A stretch of 7,904 nucleotides of DNA from an uncultured Rhizobiaceae group bacterium (GCA_938030645.1 CALHHQ010000137.1:1-7904), one strand, 5' to 3'; shown: positions 1-7,064, counted from the first letter of the stretch. The notes: generated by a model from the sequence alone, not told the origin. A program made the numbers and translations.

Positions 1-902
1 CGGCCAAGTGCATTGCCCACCCGCACAGAACCCGCTTGCGCAAAGCCCAGTGGTACCATGAATGCAATACTGGCCACCTGCAGTGCAATTCCATGCGCTG
101 CCAGTTCAACTGTGCCAATCCAGCCAATCATCACGGATGCAGCAGAAAACAAACCCGCTTCTGCGAAAATCATCAGACTGATCGGCAACCCCATGAATAC
201 GATTTCTTTCAAGGCGAACCAGTCAGGTCTCCAAAGTCTGACAAATATTTCATACGGTTTGGCGATCTCTACGCGCATCACATAGATCCAAACCAATGCA
301 GCAGTGGCAAACGTTGCAACTGTTGTGGCAATTCCAGCCCCTACCATTTCAAGTCTGGGTGCACCAAAATTTCCGAATATCAATGCATAGTTCAACAGGG
401 CGTTCAAAATCACGGCAAAGAGTGTGGTCATCAAGACCGCATTTGCTTTTTCAAAACTGGTGAGAATGGCCCGAAGGCCAACAACTACGAAAGCAGGGAT
501 AAGTGACCATTGCGCATAGCGCATGTAAGATTGTGCGAGCTCGGCGAGGCTTTCCTGTTGGCCGAGCAACAGAAGAAATTCCCGTGTGAACCAAAGTGGA
601 ATTTGAAACAGGAGCGACAGGGCGAACAGCGCCCAGAGCCCCATTCGCGAAGCTCGACGGACAGCACGCGGATCGTCTCGGCCCAATGCACCTGCAATCA
701 AAGGCATCATTGCCGCGCCAAAACCCAAGCCAAAGATCAGTAAAATGAACAGGGTTTGGAACGCCAGCGTTCCGGCCGCCAATTCTTCCGTGCCCACCCA
801 ACCCAACATGATGGTATCAGTCACATTGACCATCATTTGCGCCAACTGTGCACCAACCAATGGTAGGCCGAGAATAAGCGTTGCGCGAAAGTGTTCGCGC
901 AT
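1..902 (-). CDS. MATE family multidrug efflux transporter (N-terminal part, gene cut by window edge)
   Basis: Inner-membrane exporter of the MATE (NorM-like) family, which expels cationic drugs and other toxic compounds in exchange for Na+ or H+. The frame is open for 300 codons from the ATG at 902 to the left edge, so about two thirds of a usual ~450-residue protein is visible. The N-lobe opens with LGLPLVGAQLAQ (residues 11-22) and DTIMLGWVG (29-37). The C-lobe repeats this layout with MGLPISLMIFAEAG (237-250), then GWIGTVELAAHGIALQ (260-275) and the family motif VRVGNALG (293-300). Long hydrophobic segments run throughout. The ATG at 902 lacks a good ribosome binding site; an in-frame GTG at 932 is an alternative start, and a stop lies a little further upstream. 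It lies 99 bases downstream of ppa on the same strand with no clear terminator between. The substrate cannot be told. Confidence 0.93.
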   Translation of the reverse strand, partial: MREHFRATLILGLPLVGAQLAQMMVNVTDTIMLGWVGTEELAAGTLAFQTLFILLIFGLGFGAAMMPLIAGALGRDDPRAVRRASRMGLWALFALSLLFQIPLWFTREFLLLLGQQESLAELAQSYMRYAQWSLIPAFVVVGLRAILTSFEKANAVLMTTLFAVILNALLNYALIFGNFGAPRLEMVGAGIATTVATFATAALVWIYVMRVEIAKPYEIFVRLWRPDWFALKEIVFMGLPISLMIFAEAGLFSAASVMIGWIGTVELAAHGIALQVASIAFMVPLGFAQAGSVRVGNALG

Positions 903-1001
903 TGTCTTATCTGGCGTTTCTGATGCGCTCACAAGCGCGGCAATTGGCTGAATGAGTTCATGCCAGAGTCATGCATGTTTGTTGGATATGGAGCAATCGC
1001 C

Positions 1002-1523
1002 TTATTTGGTAACAATGCTCTTTTCAATCATAGAGCGTGCTTTGGCAGCATCGCCCCAGCCTTCCACTTTCACCCATTTGCCATCTTCAAGATCCTTATA
1101 GCGCTCAAAGAAATGGGCGATCTGATCAAGACGGGTTTGCGGAAGGTCTTCCAGCGCATTCACTTTTTCAAACATGGCGGAGACGCCATCTGAGGGAACA
1201 GCGATGATTTTCTCGTCCATGCCTGCTTCATCAGTCATTAGCAAGACACCAACAGGCTTACAATTGATCACGGCACCAGCAATCAACGGGCGCTGGTTTG
1301 CAATCAAAACATCAATCGGATCACCGTCATCTGACATTGTGTGCGGTACGAAACCGTAATTGCCCGGATAGCGCATGGAGGTGTAAAGAATGCGATCAAC
1401 AAACATGGCGCCAGATTCTTTGTCCATTTCGTATTTCACAGGTTCCCCACCGATGGGAACTTCAACAATTACATTGATGTCATTTGGTGGGTTTTTGCCA
1501 ACGGGGATCGCTTCAATGCGCAT
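1002..1523 (-). CDS. ppa: Inorganic pyrophosphatase (family I, soluble)
   Basis: Cytoplasmic Mg2+-dependent enzyme hydrolysing pyrophosphate to two phosphates, which pulls nucleotide, aminoacyl-tRNA and SAM synthesis forward. At 173 residues it has the standard length of bacterial family I enzymes. The signature DGDPIDV is at 66-72. The residues known from the E. coli enzyme appear shifted by one: E21, K30, E32, R44, Y52, Y56, D66, D68, D71, D98, D103, K105, Y142 and K143, so the active site looks complete. The ATG at 1523 is preceded by AGGAA at six bases' distance, which fixes the start. The 128-base gap upstream, towards the CBS gene, could hold its own promoter (TTGAAC followed 16 bases on by TAAATC is the best, weak match), so it need not be co-transcribed with that gene. 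Nothing unusual in the protein. Confidence 0.98.
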   Translation of the reverse strand: MRIEAIPVGKNPPNDINVIVEVPIGGEPVKYEMDKESGAMFVDRILYTSMRYPGNYGFVPHTMSDDGDPIDVLIANQRPLIAGAVINCKPVGVLLMTDEAGMDEKIIAVPSDGVSAMFEKVNALEDLPQTRLDQIAHFFERYKDLEDGKWVKVEGWGDAAKARSMIEKSIVTK

Positions 1524-1550
1524 TGTTTATTCCTGTAGATGATATCGATT

Positions 1551-1565
1551 CGTGCTCAATGCACG
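1551..1565 (-). other. Small hairpin upstream of ppa
   Basis: CGTGC and GCACG form a perfect 5-bp stem around a 5-base loop, ending 27 bases before the ppa start codon. A second weak inverted repeat (CCTTC…GAAGG with an 8-base loop, about 1602-1619) lies nearer the CBS gene and could be a poor terminator for it. Neither is followed by a T-run on the transcribed strand. Stems this short are common by chance, so any role is doubtful. Confidence 0.2.
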
Positions 1566-1651
1566 CGCCGGATTTAGACCGTTTTACAACAAGTTCAACA
1601 GCCTTCAATTGGTCGAAGGTCCATTATATGGCGATGTGATTAATTTCGGAT

Positions 1652-2080
1652 TTACCCAGCGATGTACCGTTTCATTTCGTCAGCGTCGCGCTCAGCCTGT
1701 TCGATCTTGCGCTTTACAACATCGCCAATTGAAATCAGTCCCACCAGTTTACCACCTTCAATCACGGGTAAGTGGCGAAAACGACCAGCAGTCATCTTTT
1801 CCATCAATCCATCAATGGTCTCGCTGGTGTCACAAGACACCACGTTTGATGTCATGCAATTGGAGACTGTTCCCTGAAGTGCTTCTGTGCCTGCTTCTGC
1901 AATACGTCGCACAATGTCTCGCTCCGACAGAATGCCGCAAACAGTTTCACCCTTATCGACCACCACCACAGCACCGATTTTGCGAGCTGCCAGCACTTCA
2001 ACTGCATCCGCTAACGTTGATTGCGAGGTAACAGTAACGACATCATTGCCCTTTTGGGCCAGAATTATTGAAACAGACAT
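1652..2080 (-). CDS. CBS-domain pair protein (stand-alone Bateman module)
   Basis: A 142-residue protein made almost entirely of two CBS domains (about 13-62 and 72-126), the paired module that binds adenosine-containing ligands such as AMP, ATP, NADH or SAM. Each domain ends with the expected ligand-contact pattern [ST]xxD: GILSERDIV (49-57) and GLISIGDVV (114-122). The second also carries FRHLPVIEGGKLVG (101-114). A charged helix ending in YIAG follows, as in a family common in alphaproteobacteria. No catalytic domain is attached, so it probably acts by binding a ligand and perhaps a partner protein; the partner is unknown. The ATG at 2080 has a strong ribosome binding site, AAGGAG at five bases' distance. 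It lies upstream of ppa on the same strand and is divergent from the acetyltransferase gene. Databases sometimes mislabel such proteins as IMP dehydrogenase, which this is not. Confidence 0.93.
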   Translation of the reverse strand: MSVSIILAQKGNDVVTVTSQSTLADAVEVLAARKIGAVVVVDKGETVCGILSERDIVRRIAEAGTEALQGTVSNCMTSNVVSCDTSETIDGLMEKMTAGRFRHLPVIEGGKLVGLISIGDVVKRKIEQAERDADEMKRYIAG

Positions 2081-2217
2081 AGTAGCTCCTTGTTATATGC
2101 ACCAAGAACGCCCCCGATATTTCCAAATCGCTTTGCCAAAACAATTCGATTGCATCAGTGTGGCGTAAACAATGACGGATGTGAAGTGTAAGAGGTTTCT
2201 GTGAGGTAGGGACAGTC
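2081..2217. promoter_or_regulatory. Divergent intergenic region between CBS gene and acetyltransferase gene
   Basis: This 137-base gap must hold the start signals of both divergent genes. On the minus strand there are TTGTTT and TTGGCA boxes near 2125-2150, and a TATAAC close to the ribosome binding site that is too near the start codon to be a likely -10. On the plus strand TTGCCA and TTGCAT are possible -35 boxes, but no convincing -10 sits at 16-18 bases. I cannot place either promoter firmly, and I see no operator-like palindrome. Confidence 0.35.
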
Positions 2218-2760
2218 ATGAGCCAGGATGAAATCATAATAGAGCGCGTGGAAGAGTTGCGGTTAAGCCAAGAGCAAGAAACGCAGATTGCGCAACTTCT
2301 CAAAGCAACATACTCCGTTGATTTCCAAGGCAGGTCTTTTTTCCAGAACCGCCACCATTGCAGGTTCATGGCATATCAGAGCGGTGAACTCGTGGGCCAT
2401 CTAGCTGTCGCTTATCGAGCCATTCAAATGGGTTATCGCACAATAGACATTATCGGCATCGGCGAGGTTGCTGTTGCCACAAAAGCCCGCAAACAAGGGA
2501 TCGCCACCGAAATGGTTCAATGCGCGCTGGAGGAAGGTCGCTTGGCAAGGGCCGACTTTGCAACGCTCTTTGGAACCGAGGCGTTGTACGCGAAGGCAGG
2601 GTTTGCCAAAGCAACAAACGTCATAACACTGAGCGAAATGGAAGGTGCACGCACAGGCGCAATTGTGCGTAAACCCGACCATCATTTCATGATCAAACCC
2701 TTGAACAATATACAATGGGACTTTGAAGCGCCTGTCGATTTAGCAGGGTTTGCGTTTTAA
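2218..2760 (+). CDS. GNAT-family acetyltransferase, NodA-like layout
   Basis: A 180-residue protein with the GNAT acyl-transfer fold, which moves an acyl group from acetyl-CoA (or an acyl carrier) to an amine. Motif A is at about 83-100, with the CoA-pyrophosphate loop R91-K-Q-G94-I-A96. The later LFGTEALYAKAGF (117-129) matches the motif B region. The preceding part (FQGRSFF, 36-42; CRFMAYQSGELVGHLAV, 48-64) resembles the order of elements in NodA, the rhizobial N-acyltransferase, but the match is in layout only and no nod genes are nearby. The substrate is unknown. The ATG at 2218 has a GAGGTAGGGA ribosome binding region. It is the only complete plus-strand gene in the window, and its TAA overlaps the convergent trmB stop. 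It breaks an otherwise minus-strand run, so it may have been inserted or rearranged here. Confidence 0.87.
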   Translation: MSQDEIIIERVEELRLSQEQETQIAQLLKATYSVDFQGRSFFQNRHHCRFMAYQSGELVGHLAVAYRAIQMGYRTIDIIGIGEVAVATKARKQGIATEMVQCALEEGRLARADFATLFGTEALYAKAGFAKATNVITLSEMEGARTGAIVRKPDHHFMIKPLNNIQWDFEAPVDLAGFAF

Positions 2761-3464
2761 AGTTTTGTTGTGAACTGCAGGTAAGCGGGAGGACGTCCTT
2801 CACGTATAGCCTTGGCTTCATAGCGTGTTCGCGTCCACCCCTCCCAAGGCATGTTCCAGTCACTTGCCGTTTGCGCTGTCCACTTGAACTGGCCCTGAGC
2901 TTCGATGTGCTGCAGCGTCCAGTTGATATATGTGTCGATATCAGATGCAAATCGAAACAATCCGCCCGGCTTTAAAACACGCGCAAACCGGTTGAGATTG
3001 TTCTGGCTTATGAAGCGACGCTTCCAGTGACGTGTCTTAGGCCAAGGGTCTGGGTAAAGAAGATCAATTCGTTCCAAGCTGTGATCCGGCAGCCAGTCGA
3101 GCAATTTGCTGGCATCATCATCATACAGGCGCACATTTTCTAAATGGTGATCTTCAATTGTGCCCAGCATTTTCGCCATGCCGTTGATAAATGGTTCGAC
3201 GCCGATAAAACCGATAGATCGATTGAGGTCGGCTTGATTTGTAAGATGTTCACCACCTCCAAATCCGATTTCCAGATGAACTTTATCGACAGGGTGGGGA
3301 AACAAATCGTGCAAATTCTCAACTCCATTTGTAGCGGGGTCGAGAAGAAGTTTCGGCAGCAACTCATCCATCAAGGCTTGCTTACGGCCACGCAAAGCAT
3401 TGCCTTTGCGGCGGCCGTAAAAGCTCTCGGTGGAACGACTTTTGCGCTGCGTATCTTCACTCAT
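2757..3464 (-). CDS. trmB: tRNA (guanine-N7-)-methyltransferase
   Basis: Uses SAM to methylate N7 of G46 in the variable loop of tRNAs. The 235-residue product shows the Rossmann SAM-binding motif LEIGFGGGE (64-72) and GVEPF (88-92). The TrmB hallmark around YPDPWPKTRHWKRRF (137-151) contains the conserved aspartate of the PDPW loop. TRTRYEAKA (211-219) near the C-terminus is the TxYE substrate-binding segment. The N-terminus SFYGRRKGNALR (14-25) also matches alphaproteobacterial TrmB. I chose the ATG at 3464 over a TTG at 3476 that would add four residues; neither has a good ribosome binding site. It starts 36 bases after metK on the same strand, so translation may depend on the metK message. 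Its stop overlaps that of the convergent acetyltransferase gene. In many relatives the next genes would be rimP-nusA; here they are absent. Confidence 0.97.
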   Translation of the reverse strand: MSEDTQRKSRSTESFYGRRKGNALRGRKQALMDELLPKLLLDPATNGVENLHDLFPHPVDKVHLEIGFGGGEHLTNQADLNRSIGFIGVEPFINGMAKMLGTIEDHHLENVRLYDDDASKLLDWLPDHSLERIDLLYPDPWPKTRHWKRRFISQNNLNRFARVLKPGGLFRFASDIDTYINWTLQHIEAQGQFKWTAQTASDWNMPWEGWTRTRYEAKAIREGRPPAYLQFTTKL

Positions 3465-3500
3465 ATCAAACGCCAAAAGTCGTTCTTGTTTTTGATTTGA

Positions 3501-4697
3501 CTATACAGCTGCCTTAAACGCATCCACCAGATCAGTGCGCTCCCAAGAGAAACCACCATCATCTTCGGGTGCACGGCCAAAGTGACCATAAGCGGCTGTG
3601 CGTGCAAAAATTGGGTTGGTCAAACCGAGTTGTTTGCGAATGCCCGTGGGAGTCAGGTCCATCACACTATCGATTGCTTTTTCAAGCTTCTCTTCCAAAG
3701 CTGTGTTGCCACCGGTGTCCACATAAATGGACAGCGGGCGAGCCACGCCAATCGCATATGACAATTGAATTGTGCACCAATCGGCGAGATCAGCTGCAAC
3801 AATATTCTTGGCAAGATAACGCGCCGCATAGGCTGCAGACCGGTCCACTTTGGTTGAGTCTTTACCGGAAAAAGCGCCGCCGCCGTGTGGAGCTGCACCG
3901 CCATAGGTGTCCACAATAATCTTACGGCCCGTCAATCCAGCATCTCCATCTGGCCCACCGATCACAAAAGCACCGGTTGGGTTCACATGCCAAACGGTTT
4001 CATCTGTTACCCAGCCATCCGGCAAGCAGTCACGTACAGTTGGCTCAATCATTTCGCGAATATCATCCGACGAATGGTTTTCATTCATGTGCTGATGAGA
4101 CACAACTATTGAAGACGCATGAACAGGTTTGCCGTCACGATAGACAACAGAAACCTGGCTCTTTGAATCTGGGCCAAGATCGGCAAGTTCACCGCTGTGA
4201 CGTTTTGCAGCCAGCTTTTCCAAAATTAAATGGCTGTAGTAAATAGGCGCTGGCATGAGCGCTTCGTTACCCTTGCAGGCATAGCCAAACATGATGCCCT
4301 GATCGCCCGCACCTTCAGTCGCGCGGTTTTCAGCTGCATTGTCTACGCCTTGCGCAATGTGGGCAGATTGACCATGCAAAAGAACATCGACTTGCGAGTT
4401 TTTCCAATGGAAACCATCTTGTTCATAACCGATGTCTTTAATTGCGGCACGGGCGACGGCTTCAATCTCGTCATTGGTGATAGACGCAGGGCCGCGAGTT
4501 TCGCCCGCGATCACAACACGGTTTGTGGTGGTGAGTGTTTCGGCCGCAACACGCACATCCCATGGGTCCATTTCACCGGATTCATGAGCGCGTTTCAAAA
4601 ACAGATCTACGATTTCATCGGAGATACGGTCTGATACTTTATCGGGATGACCTTCTGAAACGGATTCAGACGTGAAAACATAATTTTTGCGTGACAT
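3501..4697 (-). CDS. metK: S-adenosylmethionine synthetase (methionine adenosyltransferase)
   Basis: Makes SAM from methionine and ATP, releasing PPi and Pi; cytoplasmic and normally essential. The 398-residue product opens with the ATP-binding block FTSESVSEGHPDK (8-20). It has signature 1 GAGDQGIMFGYA (129-140), signature 2 GGGAFSGKD (272-280) and the C-terminal TAAYGHFGR (367-375). Length and motifs are standard for the bacterial enzyme. The ATG at 4697 follows AAGGG (4705-4709) by seven bases and gives the usual MSRKNYVFTSE start. An in-frame ATG at 4730 and a TTG at 4778 would add 11 or 27 residues unlike the family and have no ribosome binding site. It is followed 36 bases later by trmB, a consumer of its product, and preceded by the HTH regulator gene. 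A good promoter-like sequence lies about 100 bases upstream. Confidence 0.98.
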   Translation of the reverse strand: MSRKNYVFTSESVSEGHPDKVSDRISDEIVDLFLKRAHESGEMDPWDVRVAAETLTTTNRVVIAGETRGPASITNDEIEAVARAAIKDIGYEQDGFHWKNSQVDVLLHGQSAHIAQGVDNAAENRATEGAGDQGIMFGYACKGNEALMPAPIYYSHLILEKLAAKRHSGELADLGPDSKSQVSVVYRDGKPVHASSIVVSHQHMNENHSSDDIREMIEPTVRDCLPDGWVTDETVWHVNPTGAFVIGGPDGDAGLTGRKIIVDTYGGAAPHGGGAFSGKDSTKVDRSAAYAARYLAKNIVAADLADWCTIQLSYAIGVARPLSIYVDTGGNTALEEKLEKAIDSVMDLTPTGIRKQLGLTNPIFARTAAYGHFGRAPEDDGGFSWERTDLVDAFKAAV

Positions 4698-4722
4698 ATT
4701 ATAGCCCTTGCTTAGTTGTCGG

Positions 4723-4744
4723 TCTGCCATTTTTGAGCGGCAGA
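4723..4744 (-). promoter_or_regulatory. Hairpin in the metK leader
   Basis: In the metK leader, TCTGCC and GGCAGA form a perfect 6-bp stem around a 10-base A-rich loop (GCTCAAAAAT). The stem ends 25 bases before the start codon and 13 before the ribosome binding site. It is not followed by a T-run, so it is not an obvious attenuator, and it does not match the core of any SAM riboswitch I know. It could be chance or could affect ribosome access. Confidence 0.3.
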
Positions 4745-4801
4745 GCGAAGTGAAAAGGCGCAACAAGCAGGGTGCCAAACACGCCTTCGAAATCGCGTGC
4801 A

Positions 4802-4829
4802 GTTATGGCAAACATTTAGTCTAAGTCAA
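4802..4829 (-). promoter_or_regulatory. Probable sigma-70 promoter of metK
   Basis: On the minus strand TTGACT (4824-4829) is a 5/6 match to the housekeeping -35 box, within the CTTGAC form often seen in alphaproteobacteria. After 16 bases comes CATAAC (4802-4807), a 4/6 match to the -10 box. Transcription would begin near 4795, giving a leader of about 98 bases before metK. The site lies in the 168-base gap between the HTH regulator and metK, so metK-trmB can be expressed separately from lnt and the regulator gene. Confidence 0.5.
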
Positions 4830-4865
4830 GCAACATATTATGCGATTGCAGGCAGGGTTTGTCGA

Positions 4866-5288
4866 TCAATTGGCCTCGGGATTTCCAGTCTCATCAGCCA
4901 AGACACGCACCATGTCGATAATTTTCCGACGTATGGCGGGGTTTGTAATCCGCACGAATGCGCGATTGAGTTGAATGCCTTCTGGGCTTGATAAAAAATC
5001 AACCACATAAGACGTCGCTCCAGCTTCGGCCATTCCAGACACAGCGCCACCGGGAACAGGCGCATCTTCAAAGAAAAAGGCAACAGGAACGTTGAGAGCT
5101 TCCGAGATCTGTTGCATGCGGCTTGCACCAATACGGTTGCTGCCTTTCTCATATTTTTGAATTTGCTGGAACGTTATGCCCAAAGCATCGCCCAGTTTTT
5201 CCTGGCTCATACCCTGCATTGTGCGGCGCAACCGCACGCGGCTGCCGACATGAATGTCTATGGGATTAGGGATTTTCTTTTCAGCCAT
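4866..5288 (-). CDS. XRE/Cro-CI-type HTH transcriptional regulator, PhrR-like
   Basis: A 140-residue DNA-binding protein. Residues 13-72 form the Cro/CI helix-turn-helix domain, with MSQEKLGDALGITFQQIQKYEKG-type helices at about 27-49 and the family ending VPVAFFFED (67-75). The C-terminal 65 residues, with LNRAFVRITNPAIRRKIIDM (107-126), are the small conserved tail of an alphaproteobacterial family. Length and neighbours fit PhrR of Sinorhizobium, a low-pH- and stress-induced regulator recalled as linked to actA (the lnt homologue); this is from memory and not a sequence comparison. It follows lnt by 45 bases on the same strand and so probably shares its transcript. The start at 5288 has only a weak ribosome binding site. 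Targets are unknown; the metK promoter just downstream and its own operon are natural candidates. Confidence 0.92.
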   Translation of the reverse strand: MAEKKIPNPIDIHVGSRVRLRRTMQGMSQEKLGDALGITFQQIQKYEKGSNRIGASRMQQISEALNVPVAFFFEDAPVPGGAVSGMAEAGATSYVVDFLSSPEGIQLNRAFVRITNPAIRRKIIDMVRVLADETGNPEAN

Positions 5289-5333
5289 GAAATTTACCAG
5301 TTTAGCGTTTTGAACAGGAAGCCCTGCAATCCA

Positions 5334-6962
5334 TTACAACCTGAGGGTGTTTCTTTGTTTTGTAACTACCAAAATGAGAAACAGGGTGCAAATGAAAATC
5401 AGCAACGGCCAGTTGCCGTGTAGCGAGAACAGAGTGATTGGCGCTGCCTTTGGGAGAGGTGAATCAACCGTACCGCGTTCACCAAGCTTCAGACTTTCGA
5501 CAATACGGCCATATGGATCAACGACCATAGAAATACCTGTATTTGCTGCACGCACAACAGGAATACCTTCTTCAACGGCGCGAATGCGCGATTGATGTGC
5601 GTGTTGATAGGGACCAGCGGTCATACCAAACCAGGCATCATTGGTTAGATTAACAATCCATTTGGGGCGGTCCCATTGTTTGGAAAGCGCGCCAGAAAAA
5701 ATGATCTCGTAACAAATGAGAGGCAAGAAACTCGGTGTTGCGGGCACCACTATGTTTTTGCGTTGGGTCCCTGCAGCAAACGCTCCTCGTTGGGTCAGTT
5801 GTTGCAGGCCTATAGACCCAAGCAAATTTTGAAATGGCAGATATTCTCCAAATGGCACCAAGTTCAATTTGTCATAGGCCGCGATAATTTCGCCGTTTCC
5901 ATCAATGACCAACATGGCATTGAACGTCTTGTCTGCCGCACCGCTTTCACGACGCATTGCACCAGTGATTAGTTTGGTATCGTTCGGCAAAAGATCCGCC
6001 AATTGAGCCAGCACATCACGGCGTTCGGTCAAAATGAACGGAAAAACACTCTCTGGCCAAATGATATGGGTAAACGAACCTGCCGAAGCAGCCTTGGGGC
6101 CTTTGTTGGAGTTCGTGAGATCAAAATAATCTTCCAAGATCGGCACGCTATAAGCTGGATCCCATTTTTTGGATTGGTCGATCGCAGGCTGCACGATGCG
6201 CAATTTCACGTCAGCAACAGTTTCAGATTTGGCGGTCGTCAGAACAAAAGCGCCGTAGCCGATATGCGCTGCAACAAGGCATGCGGCAGTTACCAATGTT
6301 CGGCGTACATGTATGGCTGGGCCAGATGGTCCGGGAATGAAAATTCCTGCGGATGCCGCGACCAATATGGTGACAAAAGTTATGCCGTACACGCCAATGA
6401 GATTGGAAGTTTGCATAAACAATGGCGACGGCATGAAGGCGTAACCTGGCAAGTTCCAAGGAAAACCGGTGAACAAATGCCCCCGCAGATATTCCATTGC
6501 CGTCAAACATACGGCCAATGCCAAAAGGCGCGTCCATCCATGGGACCAGATAGATCGCGTGAGGGCGCCGGCAATCCCCCAGAAGATGGCAAGTCCTGCA
6601 GGCAAAGCCACCACCGCAAATGGAAGCAGATAAATGAACTCGTCAGCGTCTACCAAGAACGCTTTGCCGATCCACCAGAGCCCAGCAAGGAAATATCCGA
6701 ATCCAAACAACCAGCCCGTTTTAAATGCGGGCCATATACGGCGGAAAAATCCAGATTTTCCGTGTTTGTCGAGACTGGGGACAGACCCTTCTAACAACCA
6801 AATGAAAATTGGAAACGTCAAAAATAGAACTGGAAAAACATGATATGGAGCGAGAGACAGGGCTGACAATGCGCCTGCAAAAATAGCCAGCAAACTGGCT
6901 TTCCAACCTTCAAGAACGATAATCCGTTCTGCCAGCTCTGTGAGCCTATCTGAAATGCTCAA
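5334..6962 (-). CDS. lnt: Apolipoprotein N-acyltransferase
   Basis: Inner-membrane enzyme that adds the third acyl chain to the N-terminal cysteine of lipoproteins, using phospholipid as donor, the last step before Lol export. In 542 residues there are several N-terminal membrane segments (about 22-240), a periplasmic nitrilase-like domain (about 250-505) and a final membrane helix (about 517-534). The catalytic triad is present: E304 in IIWPES, K365 in YDKLNLVPFGE and C417 in LICYE, with E373, Y418 and E419 also kept. The start is a TTG at 6962: GGAGAG (6967-6972) precedes it, an in-frame TAG lies just upstream, and the next in-frame ATG is only at codon 155. The Sinorhizobium homologue is known as actA (acid tolerance). 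The HTH gene follows 45 bases later. The usual upstream neighbours ybeY and corC are absent here. Confidence 0.97.
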   Translation of the reverse strand: MSISDRLTELAERIIVLEGWKASLLAIFAGALSALSLAPYHVFPVLFLTFPIFIWLLEGSVPSLDKHGKSGFFRRIWPAFKTGWLFGFGYFLAGLWWIGKAFLVDADEFIYLLPFAVVALPAGLAIFWGIAGALTRSIWSHGWTRLLALAVCLTAMEYLRGHLFTGFPWNLPGYAFMPSPLFMQTSNLIGVYGITFVTILVAASAGIFIPGPSGPAIHVRRTLVTAACLVAAHIGYGAFVLTTAKSETVADVKLRIVQPAIDQSKKWDPAYSVPILEDYFDLTNSNKGPKAASAGSFTHIIWPESVFPFILTERRDVLAQLADLLPNDTKLITGAMRRESGAADKTFNAMLVIDGNGEIIAAYDKLNLVPFGEYLPFQNLLGSIGLQQLTQRGAFAAGTQRKNIVVPATPSFLPLICYEIIFSGALSKQWDRPKWIVNLTNDAWFGMTAGPYQHAHQSRIRAVEEGIPVVRAANTGISMVVDPYGRIVESLKLGERGTVDSPLPKAAPITLFSLHGNWPLLIFICTLFLILVVTKQRNTLRL

Positions 6963-6966
6963 CGCT

Positions 6967-6972
6967 CTCTCC
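6967..6972 (-). promoter_or_regulatory. lnt: Ribosome binding site fixing the TTG start of lnt
   Basis: GGAGAG lies four bases before the TTG at 6962. With the in-frame stop just upstream, it makes TTG the only reasonable start. A possible -35 box, TTGACG (7023-7028), lies further upstream, but its best -10 partner (TAGCAT, 14 bases on) is too close to trust. Confidence 0.75.
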
Positions 6973-7064
6973 GAATCACCCCACTATTGAGTGTGGCAAG
7001 TGATGCTAGATGGCTGAACCTGCGTCAATGATGGGCTGTATTTCGATGGATAGGTCTAAACGCA

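Noticed and set aside
36..506. A 156-codon open frame on the plus strand
   Set aside because: It is antisense to the clear MATE transporter frame, and its His/Asn/Cys-rich product resembles no protein family.
1552..2031. A 159-codon open frame on the plus strand
   Set aside because: It overlaps most of the CBS-domain gene in antisense and lacks a ribosome binding site or any recognisable motif.
4698..4778. An N-terminal extension of MetK from the TTG at 4778
   Set aside because: The extra 27 residues do not match the family, there is no ribosome binding site, and the region is better explained as leader RNA. The ATG at 4697 has a ribosome binding site and the standard N-terminus.
4698..4800. 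A SAM riboswitch before metK
   Set aside because: The leader lacks the conserved cores I know for SAM-II, SAM-V or SAM/SAH elements; only short simple stems are visible. One of them (4779-4800) would lie partly upstream of the predicted transcript start.
6003..6794. A 263-codon open frame on the plus strand
   Set aside because: It lies wholly antisense to the intact lnt gene, has no ribosome binding site, and its translation is rich in Cys, Arg and Gln with no recognisable domain. Lnt has its full catalytic triad, so this is a shadow frame.
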